From Tragulus kanchil (lineage: Eukaryota > Chordata > Mammalia > Artiodactyla > Tragulidae), in contig JAIOJX010000005.1 in the NCBI GenBank assembly GCA_022376925.1, positions 8,956,501-9,020,500 of the forward strand: a stretch of DNA of 64,000 nt. The letters are read 5' to 3'. Below the pieces are notes generated by a model. It was not told the origin of the DNA. It saw only the letters and a list, made by a program, of their open reading frames with translations, and did no database searches. The position numbers and the translations under genes are program-made. This document shows, piece by piece, positions 23,063 through 36,282 of the stretch; positions within the stretch are counted from its first letter, which is position 1, and each line of letters starts with the position of its first letter.

Positions 23063-25239
23063 CTCTCTGTCTCCCCCCCACACCCCATCTCAAAGAATCA
23101 GGGAGGTCCTCGTGGAATAGCAGAGGAAGAGTTGTGCTCCAATGCCCTGTACAGTGCCCTCGTTGAATATGACCTGAAGATGAGGTCTTTGGGGTGATTC
23201 AGATGGTTCTCTTCAGATTTCATATCACATGCTCAAGGTGAGTGAGGTCCATCGTGTAAAAGGAAGCCTAACCTATGTCTACTGAGGGGAGGTGGAGCAC
23301 CATGAATGGGGCTCATCCATGTAGACACTGTGCGGCAACGAGCCCATGAGAACTCTATCTTCTATCTCTTGTGAGATCACACTTAGATTTACTTATATCT
23401 TCTCCCAGATTTTAAACATCTAACATTGTTTTATCTGAAATTTTATTTGCATTTTCAAATTTTATTATTTTTCTAGTCAGGCATTAACTCATTTACTCAC
23501 TCAGCAAATAATCATCGATTGAGTACCTACCCTGGTAAGAGATGGGAAATCTGTTAATTGTTTTTATAACAAGTATATATTCATACATACATATTCATAT
23601 ATATTTGATTCACATGTTTGATACAACTAGTATATATTTGTTTCATTCAGGATCTTATGTTTGTATTTATGCATGTGTCATTTGTTTGCATATTTACTTA
23701 TTTGTCTATTTGGGAGTTCATAATTTGCTTGAGGGCAAAAGCTGCTTTACTTACCTTTGTATCTTTTTTTTTTTAATCTTCATTTATTTTTTAATTGGCT
23801 TTTCCACTTGTCATAAACAGTTTGTAACCAGAGATATATGATACTAAACATCATGTAAAACCTCTCGCTCAATAATCCAATTGATACCCAGGTAATATAT
23901 CCAATGGCAACAGTTCTCAAATGGGCCATTTTATAACCTAGGCAAAGGTTAATCATCCTTAACTTCCTAAGTGTGATCTTAACTGAACTCCTATTGCTTA
24001 GCAGTGACTTTCTTTTTTTTTTTAAATGAAGTTTTTTTTTTAACTTCATACCACAAGCCTTTTCTTAGTTATTTATTATTTTCATCCACCTTTATTCTTC
24101 AGCACGTGTGGGCCTCCCACCACAGTGACCCCTCTTGTTGCAGAGCCCGGCACCTCTCTGTCTCCCCCACACCCCATCTCAAAGAATCAGGGAGGTCCTC
24201 GTGGAATAGCAGAGGAAGAGTTGTGCTCCAATGCCCTGTACAGTGCCCTCGTTGAATATGACCTGAAGATGAGGTCTTTGGGGTGATTCAGATGGTTCTC
24301 TTCAGATTTCATATCACATGCTCAAGGTGAGTGAGGTCCATCGTGTAAAAGGAAGCCTAACCTATGTCTACTGAGGGGAGGTGGAGCACCATGAATGGGG
24401 CTCATCCATGTAGACACTGTGCGGCAACGAGCCCATGAGAACTCTATCTTCTATCTCTTGTGAGATCACACTTAGATTTACTTATATCTTCTCCCAGATT
24501 TTAAACATCTAACATTGTTTTATCTGAAATTTTATTTGCATTTTCAAATTTTATTATTTTTCTAGTCAGGCATTAACTCATTTACTCACTCAGCAAATAA
24601 TCATCGATTGAGTACCTACCCTGGTAAGAGATGGGAAATCTGTTAATTGTTTTTATAACAAGTATATATTCATACATACATATTCATATATATTTGATTC
24701 ACATGTTTGATACAACTAGTATATATTTGTTTCATTCAGGATCTTATGTTTGTATTTATGCATGTGTCATTTGTTTGCATATTTACTTATTTGTCTATTT
24801 GGGAGTTCATAATTTGCTTGAGGGCAAAAGCTGCTTTACTTACCTTTGTATCTTTTTTTTTTTAATCTTCATTTATTTTTTAATTGGCTTTTCCACTTGT
24901 CATAAACAGTTTGTAACCAGAGATATATGATACTAAACATCATGTAAAACCTCTCGCTCAATAATCCAATTGATACCCAGGTAATATATCCAATGGCAAC
25001 AGTTCTCAAATGGGCCATTTTATAACCTAGGCAAAGGTTAATCATCCTTAACTTCCTAAGTGTGATCTTAACTGAACTCCTATTGCTTAGCAGTGACTTT
25101 CTTTTTTTTTTTAAATGAAGTTTTTTTTTTAACTTCATACCACAAGCCTTTTCTTAGTTATTTATTATTTTCATCCACCTTTATTCTTCAGCACGTGTGG
25201 GCCTCCCACCACAGTGACCCCTCTTGTTGCAGAGCCCCG
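23063..25239 (+). repeat. Tandem direct duplication 6 (offset 1091 falling to 1089)
   Basis: Copy 1 runs 23063-24153 and copy 2 from 24154 to about 25239. The start of copy 2 has a shorter c-run (5 versus 7). Copy 1 stops in the middle of a CHR-like SINE (at agagcccgg), while copy 2 reads on through the whole SINE to 25395. Confidence 0.94.
23763..24153 (-). mobile_element. Composite SINE insertion, truncated by duplication junction
   Basis: Same insertion as 24855-25395, but cut off at the junction after only the first 60 bp of the SINE body. Confidence 0.75.
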
Positions 25240-25395
25240 GCTCTGGGCACATGCACTCCAGAGTGCTGGTTCACAACTGGACACACTGGTCCAGCTGCTC
25301 CATGGCACGTGGGATCTTCTGGGGCCAGGGATTGAACCGGTGCCCCTGGCACTGCAAGGTGGTCTCTCTCCCCACTGGACCACCAGGGAAGCCCC
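24855..25395 (-). mobile_element. CHR-like SINE with about 300 bp of extra 3' sequence between one pair of target-site duplications
   Basis: Read on the minus strand, the SINE head (ggggcttccctggtggtcca at 25395 leftward) and body end near 25157. They are followed by about 300 bp of non-SINE sequence and a second A-run at 24855-24864. The flanks 24843-24854 and 25394-25405 both read cctttgtatctt. Removing the insert restores an L2-like ending (gcttgagggcaaaagctgc ... cagtaagtgctcaataaac). This fits 3' transduction by a SINE. An alternative is a SINE nested in an older poly(A) insert. Confidence 0.7.
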
Positions 25396-25658
25396 TTTGT
25401 ATCTTAATAGACAGTAAGTGCTCAATAAACTTTGAAATAATCTTAAACCAATCACATCACCTTCCATAATGGAATTGGGGCATGCATGTATCTCATGTAT
25501 ATCATCAACATAAAACTCACAGTATCAGTACAATCTTGTAGGAGAAATGGAGAAGAGCATTAACCTGTAGTATATAGGAATATAAGCTGTAAGCATCAGT
25601 GCAAATAGATGAGATTCTGTATGTGAACAATAAACAGACTGTGTTGCTGTTGTATGTT

Positions 25659-25862
25659 TGTTGCTGTTCAGTCACGAAGTCATGTCCAACTCTGCGACTC
25701 CATGCCAGGCAGCTCTGTCCACGGGGTTCTCCAGGCAAGAATACTGGGGTGAGTTGCCATTTTCTTCTCCAGGGGATCTTCTAACCCAAGAATTAAAACC
25801 GAGTCTCCTTCGTCTCCTGCATTATCAGGCGGATTCTTTACCCTTAAACCACCAGGGAAGCT
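25659..25862 (-). mobile_element. Bov-tA SINE, antisense
   Basis: It contains gctgttcagtcacgaagtca, ggttctccaggcaagaata, ggatcttctaacccaagaa and ggcggattctttaccctta, and ends in accaccagggaagct. Near full length. Confidence 0.88.
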
Positions 25863-26939
25863 GCAAACTGTAGCGATCCAATTTGGGGCTTGTAAATTGC
25901 AGTACTGATATGAGTTAATCTATAAGTTGGGAAGTGGTTGGTTTCTTATAATTGTGTAAGTGTGATTAGTCAGATTCTTGTAGGTGTAACTAACTTCATC
26001 CACTGCTGAAAACCCTGTTTTTGTTGTTGTTCCATAAATGTATGTAATTTTTAAAAAATCTGTTGAGTTCAGTGGCTCAAATCTAAATTGTAGTACTGAT
26101 TACAGAATTTCACTTTGTGTTTTAAAAGCCCTCGTTCTGTGAGAAATGCAAATCCTCAGTGAGTATCTGTCGAGTTAATACCTATTTATGTGCTATGATC
26201 ACACAGGGTCATCCCATGCATGATGAAGGTCTGCTGCTTTTTTCCAGAACATGTTTTCTTGGCTTTATTTAAAATTTTCCTTGATAAGCATGTTTAGACT
26301 GTTTAATAATTCAAGTGATGACACCATGCTTTTATGAGAAAAATTGAAGTATGTATTTATGCTTTTAAATGAACTGATGTGGCGATCTTCAAGATAAAAC
26401 AAAAACACTGACTCTCACTAACCTTATAAATAGCTCCATGGACTTATCTAGAAACAATCAATCAGCAACTATCACACTTCAGGCACACCTCAGGGCTAAG
26501 ATGTCACCAAGGTGACTGGAAGTCAACCGGTGGATAAACAGAAACAAACCCATTGTGAAGCCTGGAATCAGAAGGCCACCCATCCGTCCCCTTGGGCTAT
26601 ATAGCAAAAGAGCGCTCCAGAGAGGGAGAAGCCATGTAGGAGGCACGGCAGGGTCCTTTCCAGATCCACCATGCTGGCTCGCCCTCGGGGAGAACAAGAG
26701 AGCGGTCCCAGCCTGGCAGAGGCACAAACTGGGACAGTGAATGAAGGACTGGGACCTGCCAATGGCAGGCAGGCAGGGGAATGAGGAGTCACCTTGTCCC
26801 CAGAACTCCTGAACAGACCCTGCCACCACAAAGGGACAAGCACGACAGTTGTGGTATCAGGGCACCAAGGGCTGTCACCTCTGTTCAAGGCTCTTTCCCT
26901 CCCAAGCAACTGTTGGTGTCTTTTCTTGGTGACTTGCTA
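25863..26939. other. Unique non-coding stretch
   Basis: No gene seen. The frames around 26479-26909 on both strands overlap each other and look like chance openings in GC-richer DNA. Confidence 0.55.
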
Positions 26940-27590
26940 CAGGGCAAGAGGTAGAAGGATCAACACCTTCCTGATCCCTCCCGTCCTTCCTTGACTCTCT
27001 TCCAATGAGGGGGGAATAGCTAGAATTGGACATTTTTTTTAAATGATGTGTCATTTTCTTTAATCTACTTGCTTGTGTCCAATAAAAAGCCTATACACCC
27101 ATATGGAAAAAACTACATAACTACATACATATTTTCTCCTTTTAGATATATAGTCAAACTGTAAGCCAGTTCCTTTTCAGTGAATGAAGAAGACAGAGAT
27201 GAATTCAAGTGCTTAAACCCATGTGCAGCCTGGTGTCCGGGCTGCGTGTATTCAGATTTTTGTGTTTCTTTGCTGAGTTGTTCATTTTAATGCGCTGGAA
27301 ATTCCACACGGTCTTTGGCAACAACAAATGAAGAAAAAGCACATTATTTATAGTGTTTTGTAAAACCTCAGTCCCACCATTTTCAAAGATCACAAACTTA
27401 TGAACCATGCCTAGTGATTCATAAGGAATTACCTTATTATAAGTAAGACTTGTTGGTGATTCTTCAACAATATGGACTTCAGGAGAGAACATGTGGTTGG
27501 TTCCAGGAGTCACTGAAGTGCTAATGGTATGTGATCGAGAATCTGTTTTAAATGGAGCTATGTTGTGTACTTGGCATATGAGGCTCCTGG

Positions 27591-28020
27591 GACAACCTTA
27601 ACAAAGTGCCACAACCTGGGTAGATTAAAACAACAGATACTTACACTCTCACTGTTCTGGAAGCTAAAAGTCAAAGCCAAGGGGCTGGCAGAATTGGTTC
27701 CTTATGAGGGTCTGAGGGACACTGTGCTCCATGCCTCTCTCCTGGATTCTGACTGTTGCTGACAATTGCCAGCATTCCCTAGCTTATTGGATGACATCAC
27801 CCCACTGTCTGCCTCTGTCTTCACATTGCTGTCTTAATCCTCTGTGTCTCCCTCTCATAAGGAGACCAGTTGTGTTGGATTAAGGCTCCATCTTAACAAA
27901 TTACATCTCTTAATAAACTACATCATCAAGGTCTCTATTTCCAAATAAAGGCACATTCTGAGGGACTGGGAGTTAGGATTTCAACAAATCCTTTCAGGGT
28001 ACACAGATCAACCCACAGTA
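27591..28020 (-). mobile_element. MaLR/MLT1-type LTR, antisense
   Basis: Antisense order: aacaaagtgccacaacctg, ctcactgttctggaagcta, gcagaattggttccttatg, cataaggagaccagttgtg, atctctatttcc-like gtctctatttccaaataaag, cattctgagggactgggag, and ends in gatcaacccacagta. Solitary, about 430 bp. Confidence 0.7.
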
Positions 28021-28724
28021 TTTGGCTACTTAAGGAACACATTTCACTTAGTAACTTGGATATGGTCTAAAAATCAGGGCAAGAGGTAGAAGGATCAACA
28101 CCTTCCTGATCCCTCCGTCCTTCCTTGACTCTCTTCCAATGAGGGGGGAATAGCTAGAATTGGACATTTTTTTTAAATGATGTGTCATTTTCTTTAATCT
28201 ACTTGCTTGTGTCCAATAAAAAGCCTATACACCCATATGGAAAAAACTACATAACTACATACATATTTTCTCCTTTTAGATATATAGTCAAACTGTAAGC
28301 CAGTTCCTTTTCAGTGAATGAAGAAGACAGAGATGAATTCAAGTGCTTAAACCCATGTGCAGCCTGGTGTCCGGGCTGCGTGTATTCAGATTTTTGTGTT
28401 TCTTTGCTGAGTTGTTCATTTTAATGCGCTGGAAATTCCACACGGTCTTTGGCAACAACAAATGAAGAAAAAGCACATTATTTATAGTGTTTTGTAAAAC
28501 CTCAGTCCCACCATTTTCAAAGATCACAAACTTATGAACCATGCCTAGTGATTCATAAGGAATTACCTTATTATAAGTAAGACTTGTTGGTGATTCTTCA
28601 ACAATATGGACTTCAGGAGAGAACATGTGGTTGGTTCCAGGAGTCACTGAAGTGCTAATGGTATGTGATCGAGAATCTGTTTTAAATGGAGCTATGTTGT
28701 GTACTTGGCATATGAGGCTCCTGG

Positions 28725-29154
28725 GACAACCTTAACAAAGTGCCACAACCTGGGTAGATTAAAACAACAGATACTTACACTCTCACTGTTCTGGAAGCTA
28801 AAAGTCAAAGCCAAGGGGCTGGCAGAATTGGTTCCTTATGAGGGTCTGAGGGACACTGTGCTCCATGCCTCTCTCCTGGATTCTGACTGTTGCTGACAAT
28901 TGCCAGCATTCCCTAGCTTATTGGATGACATCACCCCACTGTCTGCCTCTGTCTTCACATTGCTGTCTTAATCCTCTGTGTCTCCCTCTCATAAGGAGAC
29001 CAGTTGTGTTGGATTAAGGCTCCATCTTAACAAATTACATCTCTTAATAAACTACATCATCAAGGTCTCTATTTCCAAATAAAGGCACATTCTGAGGGAC
29101 TGGGAGTTAGGATTTCAACAAATCCTTTCAGGGTACACAGATCAACCCACAGTA
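28725..29154 (-). mobile_element. MaLR/MLT1-type LTR, second copy
   Basis: Duplicate of 27591-28020 at offset 1134. Confidence 0.7.
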
Positions 29155-31094
29155 TTTGGCTACTTAAGGAACACATTTCACTTAGTAACTTGACAACGAT
29201 ACTAGTGAGTCTGAAATAAGTCCCTAGGCCTTGGCTTTACTCAGAGAGATCATTTCAAGAACTATTTTGACAAGTTTGAGATCTTTAGGTACCTAATAGA
29301 ACAATTAAAAGTAAAACCATGCTCATATTTAAAATAATAAATAGAACATGGTAATGAGCGTGTATAACTCAGTACTATTTTATAGGCTCCTACCTTTTCC
29401 AAATCATTGATTGAAGCTTACGATGAGAAAATCAGATTTGATTTACATACTTTATTTCTTGAGACTGTCATTAAGGCAGAAGATTGATGAAATGATTATT
29501 CCTTGGAGTCTGAATATAGACATCTATAGGGATTTATTAAAGACAAAACCCACAATTTCCTTGGCAGGTTTTGAAACCCTAAAATGTGTAAAAGCAGCAC
29601 ACAGTTAAGTATCAAGTAAGTGCTTTAGATGTACCTAGAAGGGGTTCAGAAGAAGGAGGGACCTTCAAGGCCTGGTAAGGGGGTGCCCTCTGAAGACTGG
29701 ATGGGGAACCTTTGATATAAGCCAAGGCATAAAATTATATAGCTTATGAGGGAAGTTCAGCTTGACTTGGACAGCGGTGTGTGTAGGAAATAACAGTAGT
29801 TATAATTGCAAAGAGTCATTCAAACTGATATATATACCCTGACCATCAGCCTAAGGAGAGTTCAGATTACATTCATGAGTAACAGGTCCCTGAGAGGCAG
29901 GTTTCTGAGCTAAGAGTCAAAGCTGTGTGGCATAGTCCACAAGATACTCAAGGCTGTGGGTCGATGAGGAATTAGCTAGGCATATATATAAAACCTTATG
30001 ACTGTGCTGACAATTGCCAGCATTCCCTAGCTAGTCATCACCCCACTGTCTGCCTCTGTCTTCACATTGCTGTCTTAATCCTCTGTGTCTCCCTCTCATA
30101 AGGAGACCAGTTGTGTTGGATTAAGGCTCCATCTTAACAAATTACATCTCTTAATAAACTACATCATCAAGGTCTCTATTTCCAAATAAAGGCACATTCT
30201 GAGGGACTGGGAGTTAGGATTTCAACAAATCCTTTCAGGGTACACAGATCAACCCACAGTATTTGGCTACTTAAGGAACACATTTCACTTAGTAACTTGA
30301 CAACGATACTAGTGAGTCTGAAATAAGTCCCTAGGCCTTGGCTTTACTCAGAGAGATCATTTCAAGAACTATTTTGACAAGTTTGAGATCTTTAGGTACC
30401 TAATAGAAAAATTTAAAAAGTAAAACCATGCTCATATTTAAAATAATAAATAGAACATGGTAATGAGCGTGTATAACTCAGTACTATTTTATAGGCTCCT
30501 ACCTTTTCCAAATCATTGATTGAAGCTTACGATGAGAAAATCAGATTTGATTTACATACTTTATTTCTTGAGACTGTCATTAAGGCAGAAGATTGATGAA
30601 ATGATTATTCCTTGGAGTCTGAATATAGACATCTATAGGGATTTATTAAAGACAAAACCCACAATTTCCTTGGCAGGTTTTGAAACCCTAAAATGTGTAA
30701 AAGCAGCACACAGTTAAGTATCAAGTAAGTGCTTTAGATGTACCTAGAAGGGGTTCAGAAGAAGGAGGGACCTTCAAGGCCTGGTAAGGGGGTGCCCTCT
30801 GAAGACTGGATGGGGAACCTTTGATATAAGCCAAGGCATAAAATTATATAGCTTATGAGGGAAGTTCAGCTTGACTTGGACAGCGGGTGTGTGTAGGGAA
30901 ATAACAGTAGTTATAATTGCAAAGAGTCATTCAAACTGATATATATACCCTGACCATCAGCCTAAGGAGAGTTCAGATTACATTCATGAGTAACAGGTCC
31001 CTGAGAGGCAGGTTTCTGAGCTAAGAGTCAAAGCTGTGTGGCATAGTCCACAAGATACTCAAGGCTGTGGGTCGATGAGGAATTAGCTAGGCAT
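28884..31094 (+). repeat. Tandem direct duplication 8 (offset about 1109-1115), chained to duplication 7
   Basis: Copy 1 runs 28884-29998 and copy 2 29999-31094. The start of copy 2 is damaged (agctagtcatcacc against agcttattggatgacatcacc). The last 17 bp of copy 1 (29982-29998) do not match copy 2. Small homopolymer gains in copy 2 lie near 30410 and 30886. The segment 28884-29192 is present three times because duplications 7 and 8 overlap. Confidence 0.93.
30002..30260 (-). mobile_element. MaLR/MLT1-type LTR, partial third copy
   Basis: The right-hand 260 bp of the LTR at 28725-29154. It begins where copy 2 of duplication 8 begins. Confidence 0.7.
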
Positions 31095-31480
31095 TACGAA
31101 AAGGATGGTGAACACTGTGGCAGGATTGTCAAGAGTGGCTCATGAAAGCTTTGATGGGCCTTGATGATTGGAACTGTGAGAGAAAACCATGAAGGAGTGA
31201 GAGATACGTCAAGGCAACCTCAAGAGGAAGAGAGGGAGGGAAAAAGAAAATGAGATGTGGCTGATTGTAAACATAAGGAAGGGAAACAGATCAAAGTCTA
31301 GATAATTACTATGAGAATGAAGACCAAATCACTAGTTCTATTTAAATAAGTCAAGATAAGATAAGATATCCACAGTTACATATAAACACTCACATTTCAA
31401 TAGCTTACTTAGCACAACACAAATTCATTTCTTGTTCACGTTACACACCCAGGGCTAGCTGAAAGGGACTCTATCTCTTA
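31095..31480. other. Unique non-coding stretch
   Basis: No gene or confident repeat seen. Purine-rich around 31220-31260. Confidence 0.5.
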
Positions 31481-31656
31481 GATTCAGTCAATTCTGGCTC
31501 TTTGCGACCCCGTGGACTGTAGCGCACCAGACAGCTCTGTCCATGGGATTTTCCAGCCAAGAATACTGGAGTGAGTTGGCATTTCCTTCTCTAGTGGTTC
31601 TTCCTGATCCAGCATTGGCAGGTGGATTCTTTACTCTCTGGGCCACCAAGTAAGCC
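31481..31656 (-). mobile_element. Bov-tA SINE, antisense, slightly shortened
   Basis: It contains gtggactgtagcgcaccag, ccatgggattttccagcca, gaatactggagtgagttgg and ttcttcctgatccagcatt. An internal part around the B box is missing. Confidence 0.85.
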
Positions 31657-32899
31657 TGGAGTGTGATAGCTTCAGAAACTAACATCAGAGCCTAACTTGG
31701 CTCATTCCCTAAGAAAGAAGCTGTGGCTAAAGAGGGGCCCACTGTCAGTCAAGGGAACTGCCGCAGGAGGGGTTGCCTGTAGAGAGAAAGTTGTGTGTGT
31801 GTGTGTGTGTGCACGCGTGCCTCTCATGGACAAAAGCGGAACCTAGAGAAGGTCAAATCATGGGTTCTCTTTAAAAGGTCTCTGCCTAAGAATATGTCTT
31901 GCCACAGACAAATCATCAGATGCAGGAGCTAAGGGAAGGGCCTGGATGCAAGCAGTTAGTTAGAAATGCATTATCAGACTGAGGACCCAGGAGTGATCCA
32001 CAGAGACAGGTGGGAGTGGGCAGGGAGGGAGGCAGCGGGTCTCCAGTGAATCCCAAAGAACAACCTGGAGTGAAAGAGTCAGTGTCTATTAGACCCAGGG
32101 TTTACTAAGAGGCATGATCAGAGTACTAAGACAGGACGACTTTTATGCCCCATTCTCTCCTGACACTGACCTTGGAGGGGCTTCAAACAGCAGCAAGGTG
32201 ACAGAGGCCAGAAGAAAATAAGAAGAAATTGACAACACCTTGACACTGTGTACTGTAGAAATTCTAGTCAAATAATTAATCCTTGTGAATTGTTTCTGTT
32301 GATCATGGGTTTGATGGGCGATTGTGTTTTTAGGAATTTAAGACATGCATAATCAGTAATCTTTTAATTCAGAGCGACTTAATTGAGTCTCTATAACGGG
32401 GTACCTATAGTATCTTCAAGCTGCTGTAGGATATACAGAAGACCCTCATTTAACTTTTTCAAATCTTTTACATTCTAGTGAAAAAAGCAGAGAAAGAAGT
32501 AATCTTAAGACAATATAATTAGTGCAGTAAAAGAAGAGGGAAGACTAGTATTTGAGCCAAGCCTAAGGGCATTTATCTATCTGAAAGAAACTAGAAAGCG
32601 TCCCTAGAAGGTGATACTTAATCTGATGTTTAATGTGTTTAAGCATTAACCAGAAGATTGAAAAAGTGGAAGTTATTCTTGGAGACAAAACCTAATGCAA
32701 AGGCGTGCAAGAGGAGAACCCAATTTGCTCAGAGAAGTGCAAATTTACCAGTGCGATTATGGAACTAAGTACACTGGGCTGTGTGGTTACCTCAAGGGGA
32801 GTTATTCAGAACCTGTGTGACATGATAAGGCATTTGGAGATATTATTTAAGTCACTGAAAGTTGTTAAAAGATTTTGGTCTTGCTCTGATGTTTAGATT
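31657..32899. other. Unique non-coding stretch with a (gt)n run
   Basis: (gt)10 lies at 31792-31811, followed by gcacgcgtgc. Nothing else recognised; no gene. Confidence 0.6.
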
Positions 32900-33123
32900 T
32901 GTTCTTGTTCAGTTGCTAAATTACGTCCAGTTCTTTGCAATCCCATGAACTGCAGGCACAACAGGCTTTCCTGTCCTTCATCATCTCCCAGAATTTGTTC
33001 ACATCCATTGAGTCTGTAATGCCATCCAACCAGCTCATCCTCTGTCATCCACTTCTCCTCTGACCCTCAATCTTCGCCAGCATCAAGGTCTTTTCCAGTA
33101 AGTTGGCTCTTTGAATTAGGTGG
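32900..33123 (-). mobile_element. BovB LINE 3'-end fragment
   Basis: It contains gttcagttgctaaattacg, ggctttcctgtccttcatc, cacatccattgagtctgta, atgccatccaaccagctca and gcatcaaggtcttttccag. About 220 bp, 5'-truncated. Confidence 0.82.
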
Positions 33124-33154
33124 TATTGCTTTTAAAAACAGACAGTGTTGTAAC

Positions 33155-33297
33155 AGGGCACTAAGGGATCTTGCATGGTGGCTACACAATGGCCTGGAAG
33201 GGTGGGATGGAGGAATGGGATATACATATGACCAATCTGGAATTATATATACCTGTAAACAACAAAACTCTGTAAAAGCAAAAAATAAAAAATAAGT
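33155..33297 (+). mobile_element. L1-type LINE 3' tail
   Basis: It contains agggatcttgcatggtggc, ggatatacatatgaccaat, ctgtaaacaacaaaactctg and an A-rich tail. Same family as 14417, 41167 and antisense 19865. It sits 30 bp downstream of the BovB fragment. No clear target-site duplication found. Confidence 0.75.
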
Positions 33298-36282
33298 ATT
33301 ATAAGATTTTTTAAAGAATTATCTATCATATCAGTATCCAGAAAGGACTACTAAATATGTTATGAAGTGTTTTCTTCTTTTATTTGTTAATACATATCTA
33401 AATTTTTAATCCAATTTTAATTTCGTAGCCTGTATTTTGCACTTACTATTGTACCATGATTATCTTGCAGGATCACTGAATAATTTTCGACGACATGGTC
33501 TCTAATGAGTGACCCATATTACAAGAAATGTCTCCACGGCTTTTTATCTCGCCCTTCCTTTACTGTTAACAGGTGGGTTGCTTCAAATATGCCACGTAGG
33601 TTTATCAGGACTCTTACAGGATTACTTTCTGAGCCATTGCATAACTAGAATATCCTTTCTTTTGCCATCACATGTGAACGACATCTTGTCAGGACATAAA
33701 ATTCTTGGGTCACAACATTTTCCCTCACAAATCTATACCTATTGTATTCTCACGTGTAGTATACTGGAGAAAAAGCATGACGTTGGCCTTGGTGTACATG
33801 ATGAATTTTATATATCAACTGTAACTGGCAGTGGAGCACCCAGAGATATCTGGTCAAGCATTAGTCTGGGTGTATCTATGAGGACATTTTTCGATGAAAC
33901 TACCGTTTGATTCAGCAGACTGGATAAGGCACTCTCATATGTGTGGGCCCCATCCATGTGAAGGTCTGAATATAGAAAAAAAAGGTTTACTTTCCCCTGA
34001 TTGCCTTAAAAGGGAAACATCAGCTGTCCCAGAGACGCTTCATGTGATCTAACCATGTGATCCACTTCCTTAGAGCAAGTCCCTTTAAATACATACTTAT
34101 ACACCCTATTGGTTGTGGTTCTCCGAAGAACACTGATTAATGCAGTATGTTACCTGGTTATCAGTTTCCACACTGATAGCCTTTGTTTTCTTTTTCTGCG
34201 AAATTTTAAAAATATTATCATTCTATATCTTGGTGTGAGTATTCTTCAATCATTCCATTTGAACACATAATGATCCTAACAGGCCAGAAGGTGAAGGTAC
34301 TTCCATGTAATAGCTGTTCTTGGTGGCACAGAGTACAAAGAAGGCTCCTTTCTCTGAGGCAGGTGGTGAGGATATGAAGTCCTGTGGTTCAGGGCTGTGC
34401 CTTCATAATATACTGTCTGCTCTTGGGGTCTGTCAGCTCATCCATGCCGACCATTCTCTATTCTCCTAAGCTTAGTGTGGACCTTCCACTGTTGTTATTC
34501 AGGTGTGACCTAAGGTTATCTCTCCAATCTGAACCTCTAGCCCTTCACATATTATTATTATTATGGATTTAAGTCTCTTTACCCAAAAAAACATAGGAAT
34601 TATCTTAATATACGCACCTTTTTCACTTAAGAGGCTTTTGATAATATTTGTTCTCTGATTTAAATTGAAAAGACCAACAAATAGAATACACACTGCAAAA
34701 ATATGCAGTTGAGCATAGTTAAAATCTCCACCCCTTTTGGACCACTGTTGACAATAATAAAAATAAAGTCCTGTTTTAGGCTGATCATCAAGATTTGTCC
34801 TTTGAAAATGTGTACAGACAAATATGTATATGGATTTATTGTCAACAGGAAGAGCACAATTATAAAAATCTTACTGGAAAATGTACCTATTCTAATGTAA
34901 ATGTTTTCAAAGTGATTTTGCTAGGGATGCAAGGGAACATATAATTATTTTCATCCATACTAAAATTCTACTGTTGAAGTTTTATGCATGATTACCTACA
35001 ACTCCACTTAACAATAAATAATTAGAATTACTAGGTGTCAGGCATTGTTGTATGTGAAATTCATCAACAGTTTTATTCAGATAGATGTTTTTAATTTATG
35101 GCACAAAGCTATGCTACCTGCATGATCTATAATAGAAATCACATATCCCTGAATTTAACCTAGTGTTCTATCCATTATAAGAAAATAGCTAACTTGCATT
35201 AATGATGCTGTGCTTCAAGATGAAGAGATGTCTAAGTGGCTGCAATCAATAGAGCTCAACCCTTCTAAACCACGTTTTGCCGTCTCTCTCTTTTCATTTT
35301 GTTAGGGTTGCTTTTGTCTACTTTCTCTCATATCACATACAGTATAACCATAGGTAGATGTATACACGCATCCATACATATGTACACTTCTGAAAAACCC
35401 TGAAGTCTGACATGTCCCTATAGCTCTCAACATTCTGTTTACCCACCACCATAGTCTACGTTCCAGAGAGGTCGATTCTTATGTTTCCCAAACTTAGTTA
35501 TTTTCTTATCTCTCCAACTTCCACCTCACTCCCAAGGGTCTTCAGGCAGCTTCCATCTATTCTGCCCCACTTCCATGTCATTCAAAGTGTCAGTCAATCA
35601 AGAGTTTCCACAAGCTTTGCCACATAGTACCAAATCGAGGGAAATCAGTGAGGCTTAGTCTTTTCTCTCAAGAGCATCATGATTTTGTATCATTCAGGCA
35701 TTTTCTAGTGTCCAAGATGTCAATGGGCTTGAAGCAATGGAGGGTCTGATCCTTGAAATATGACAATACCTCTATTCAGAGAGGAAACATTAAAACAATG
35801 GATTGTTGCTTTATGGAATCTGAGTCTTAGGAGAGCAGCGAAGAAAAGAGTGTAAAAGGAGGCAGCTGGTCTTGTGTTTGGGGACAAAGGGTGAGGAAAT
35901 TTGGTCATTCAGGATGACTTCTACACAGCAAAGCAGTTTCCAGATGTTGAGGCTGTAACTAGAAAAAGGATGAACCGTTGAGTCACCCTTCAACACCCCA
36001 GTCATTCCTGTTAATAGACTTTTAATAAACCCACTGGACCAGACCTAAGGGTACATATGGAAATAAACACCATTTCTTCAAACACCCCAGTAACCTCATC
36101 ATTGTAAAACAACTAAAGGTGATATTTCAAGGATAACCAAGAGTAAAGTAACGCTGCTTGTGAGAAAAACTTTTTACACCCACCATTTTGCCATCCTGAT
36201 GTTATTATATATTGGACAAGTCTTTCATGTAGAAGCTGATAAATCTAGTACCAGACACTTATTGAAATTGTTGTTGAAAAAG
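33298..36282. other. Unique non-coding stretch, 3 kb
   Basis: No gene supported. The part near 33620-33790 (cttgtcaggacataaaattc, ttgggtcacaac) vaguely resembles antisense L1 3' sequence. The 133-codon frame at 33509-33910 covers that part and has no domain I know. The rest is A/T-rich unique DNA. Confidence 0.5.

Larger units (their letters stand above)
26940..29192 (+). repeat. Tandem direct duplication 7 (offset 1135 falling to 1134)
   Basis: Copy 1 runs 26940 to about 28058 and copy 2 28075-29192. Bases 28059-28074 (gatatggtctaaaaat) are filler at the end of copy 1 with no match in copy 2. Copy 2 lacks one c near its start (ctccgtcc versus ctcccgtcc). Confidence 0.94.

Noticed and set aside
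28884..31094. Tandem repeats as a satellite array or CRISPR-like repeat
   Set aside because: Only two copies per unit, units unrelated between sites, and no short regular repeats with spacers.
33509..33910. Open frame of 133 codons
   Set aside because: It overlaps sequence that may be antisense L1 and resembles no family I know.
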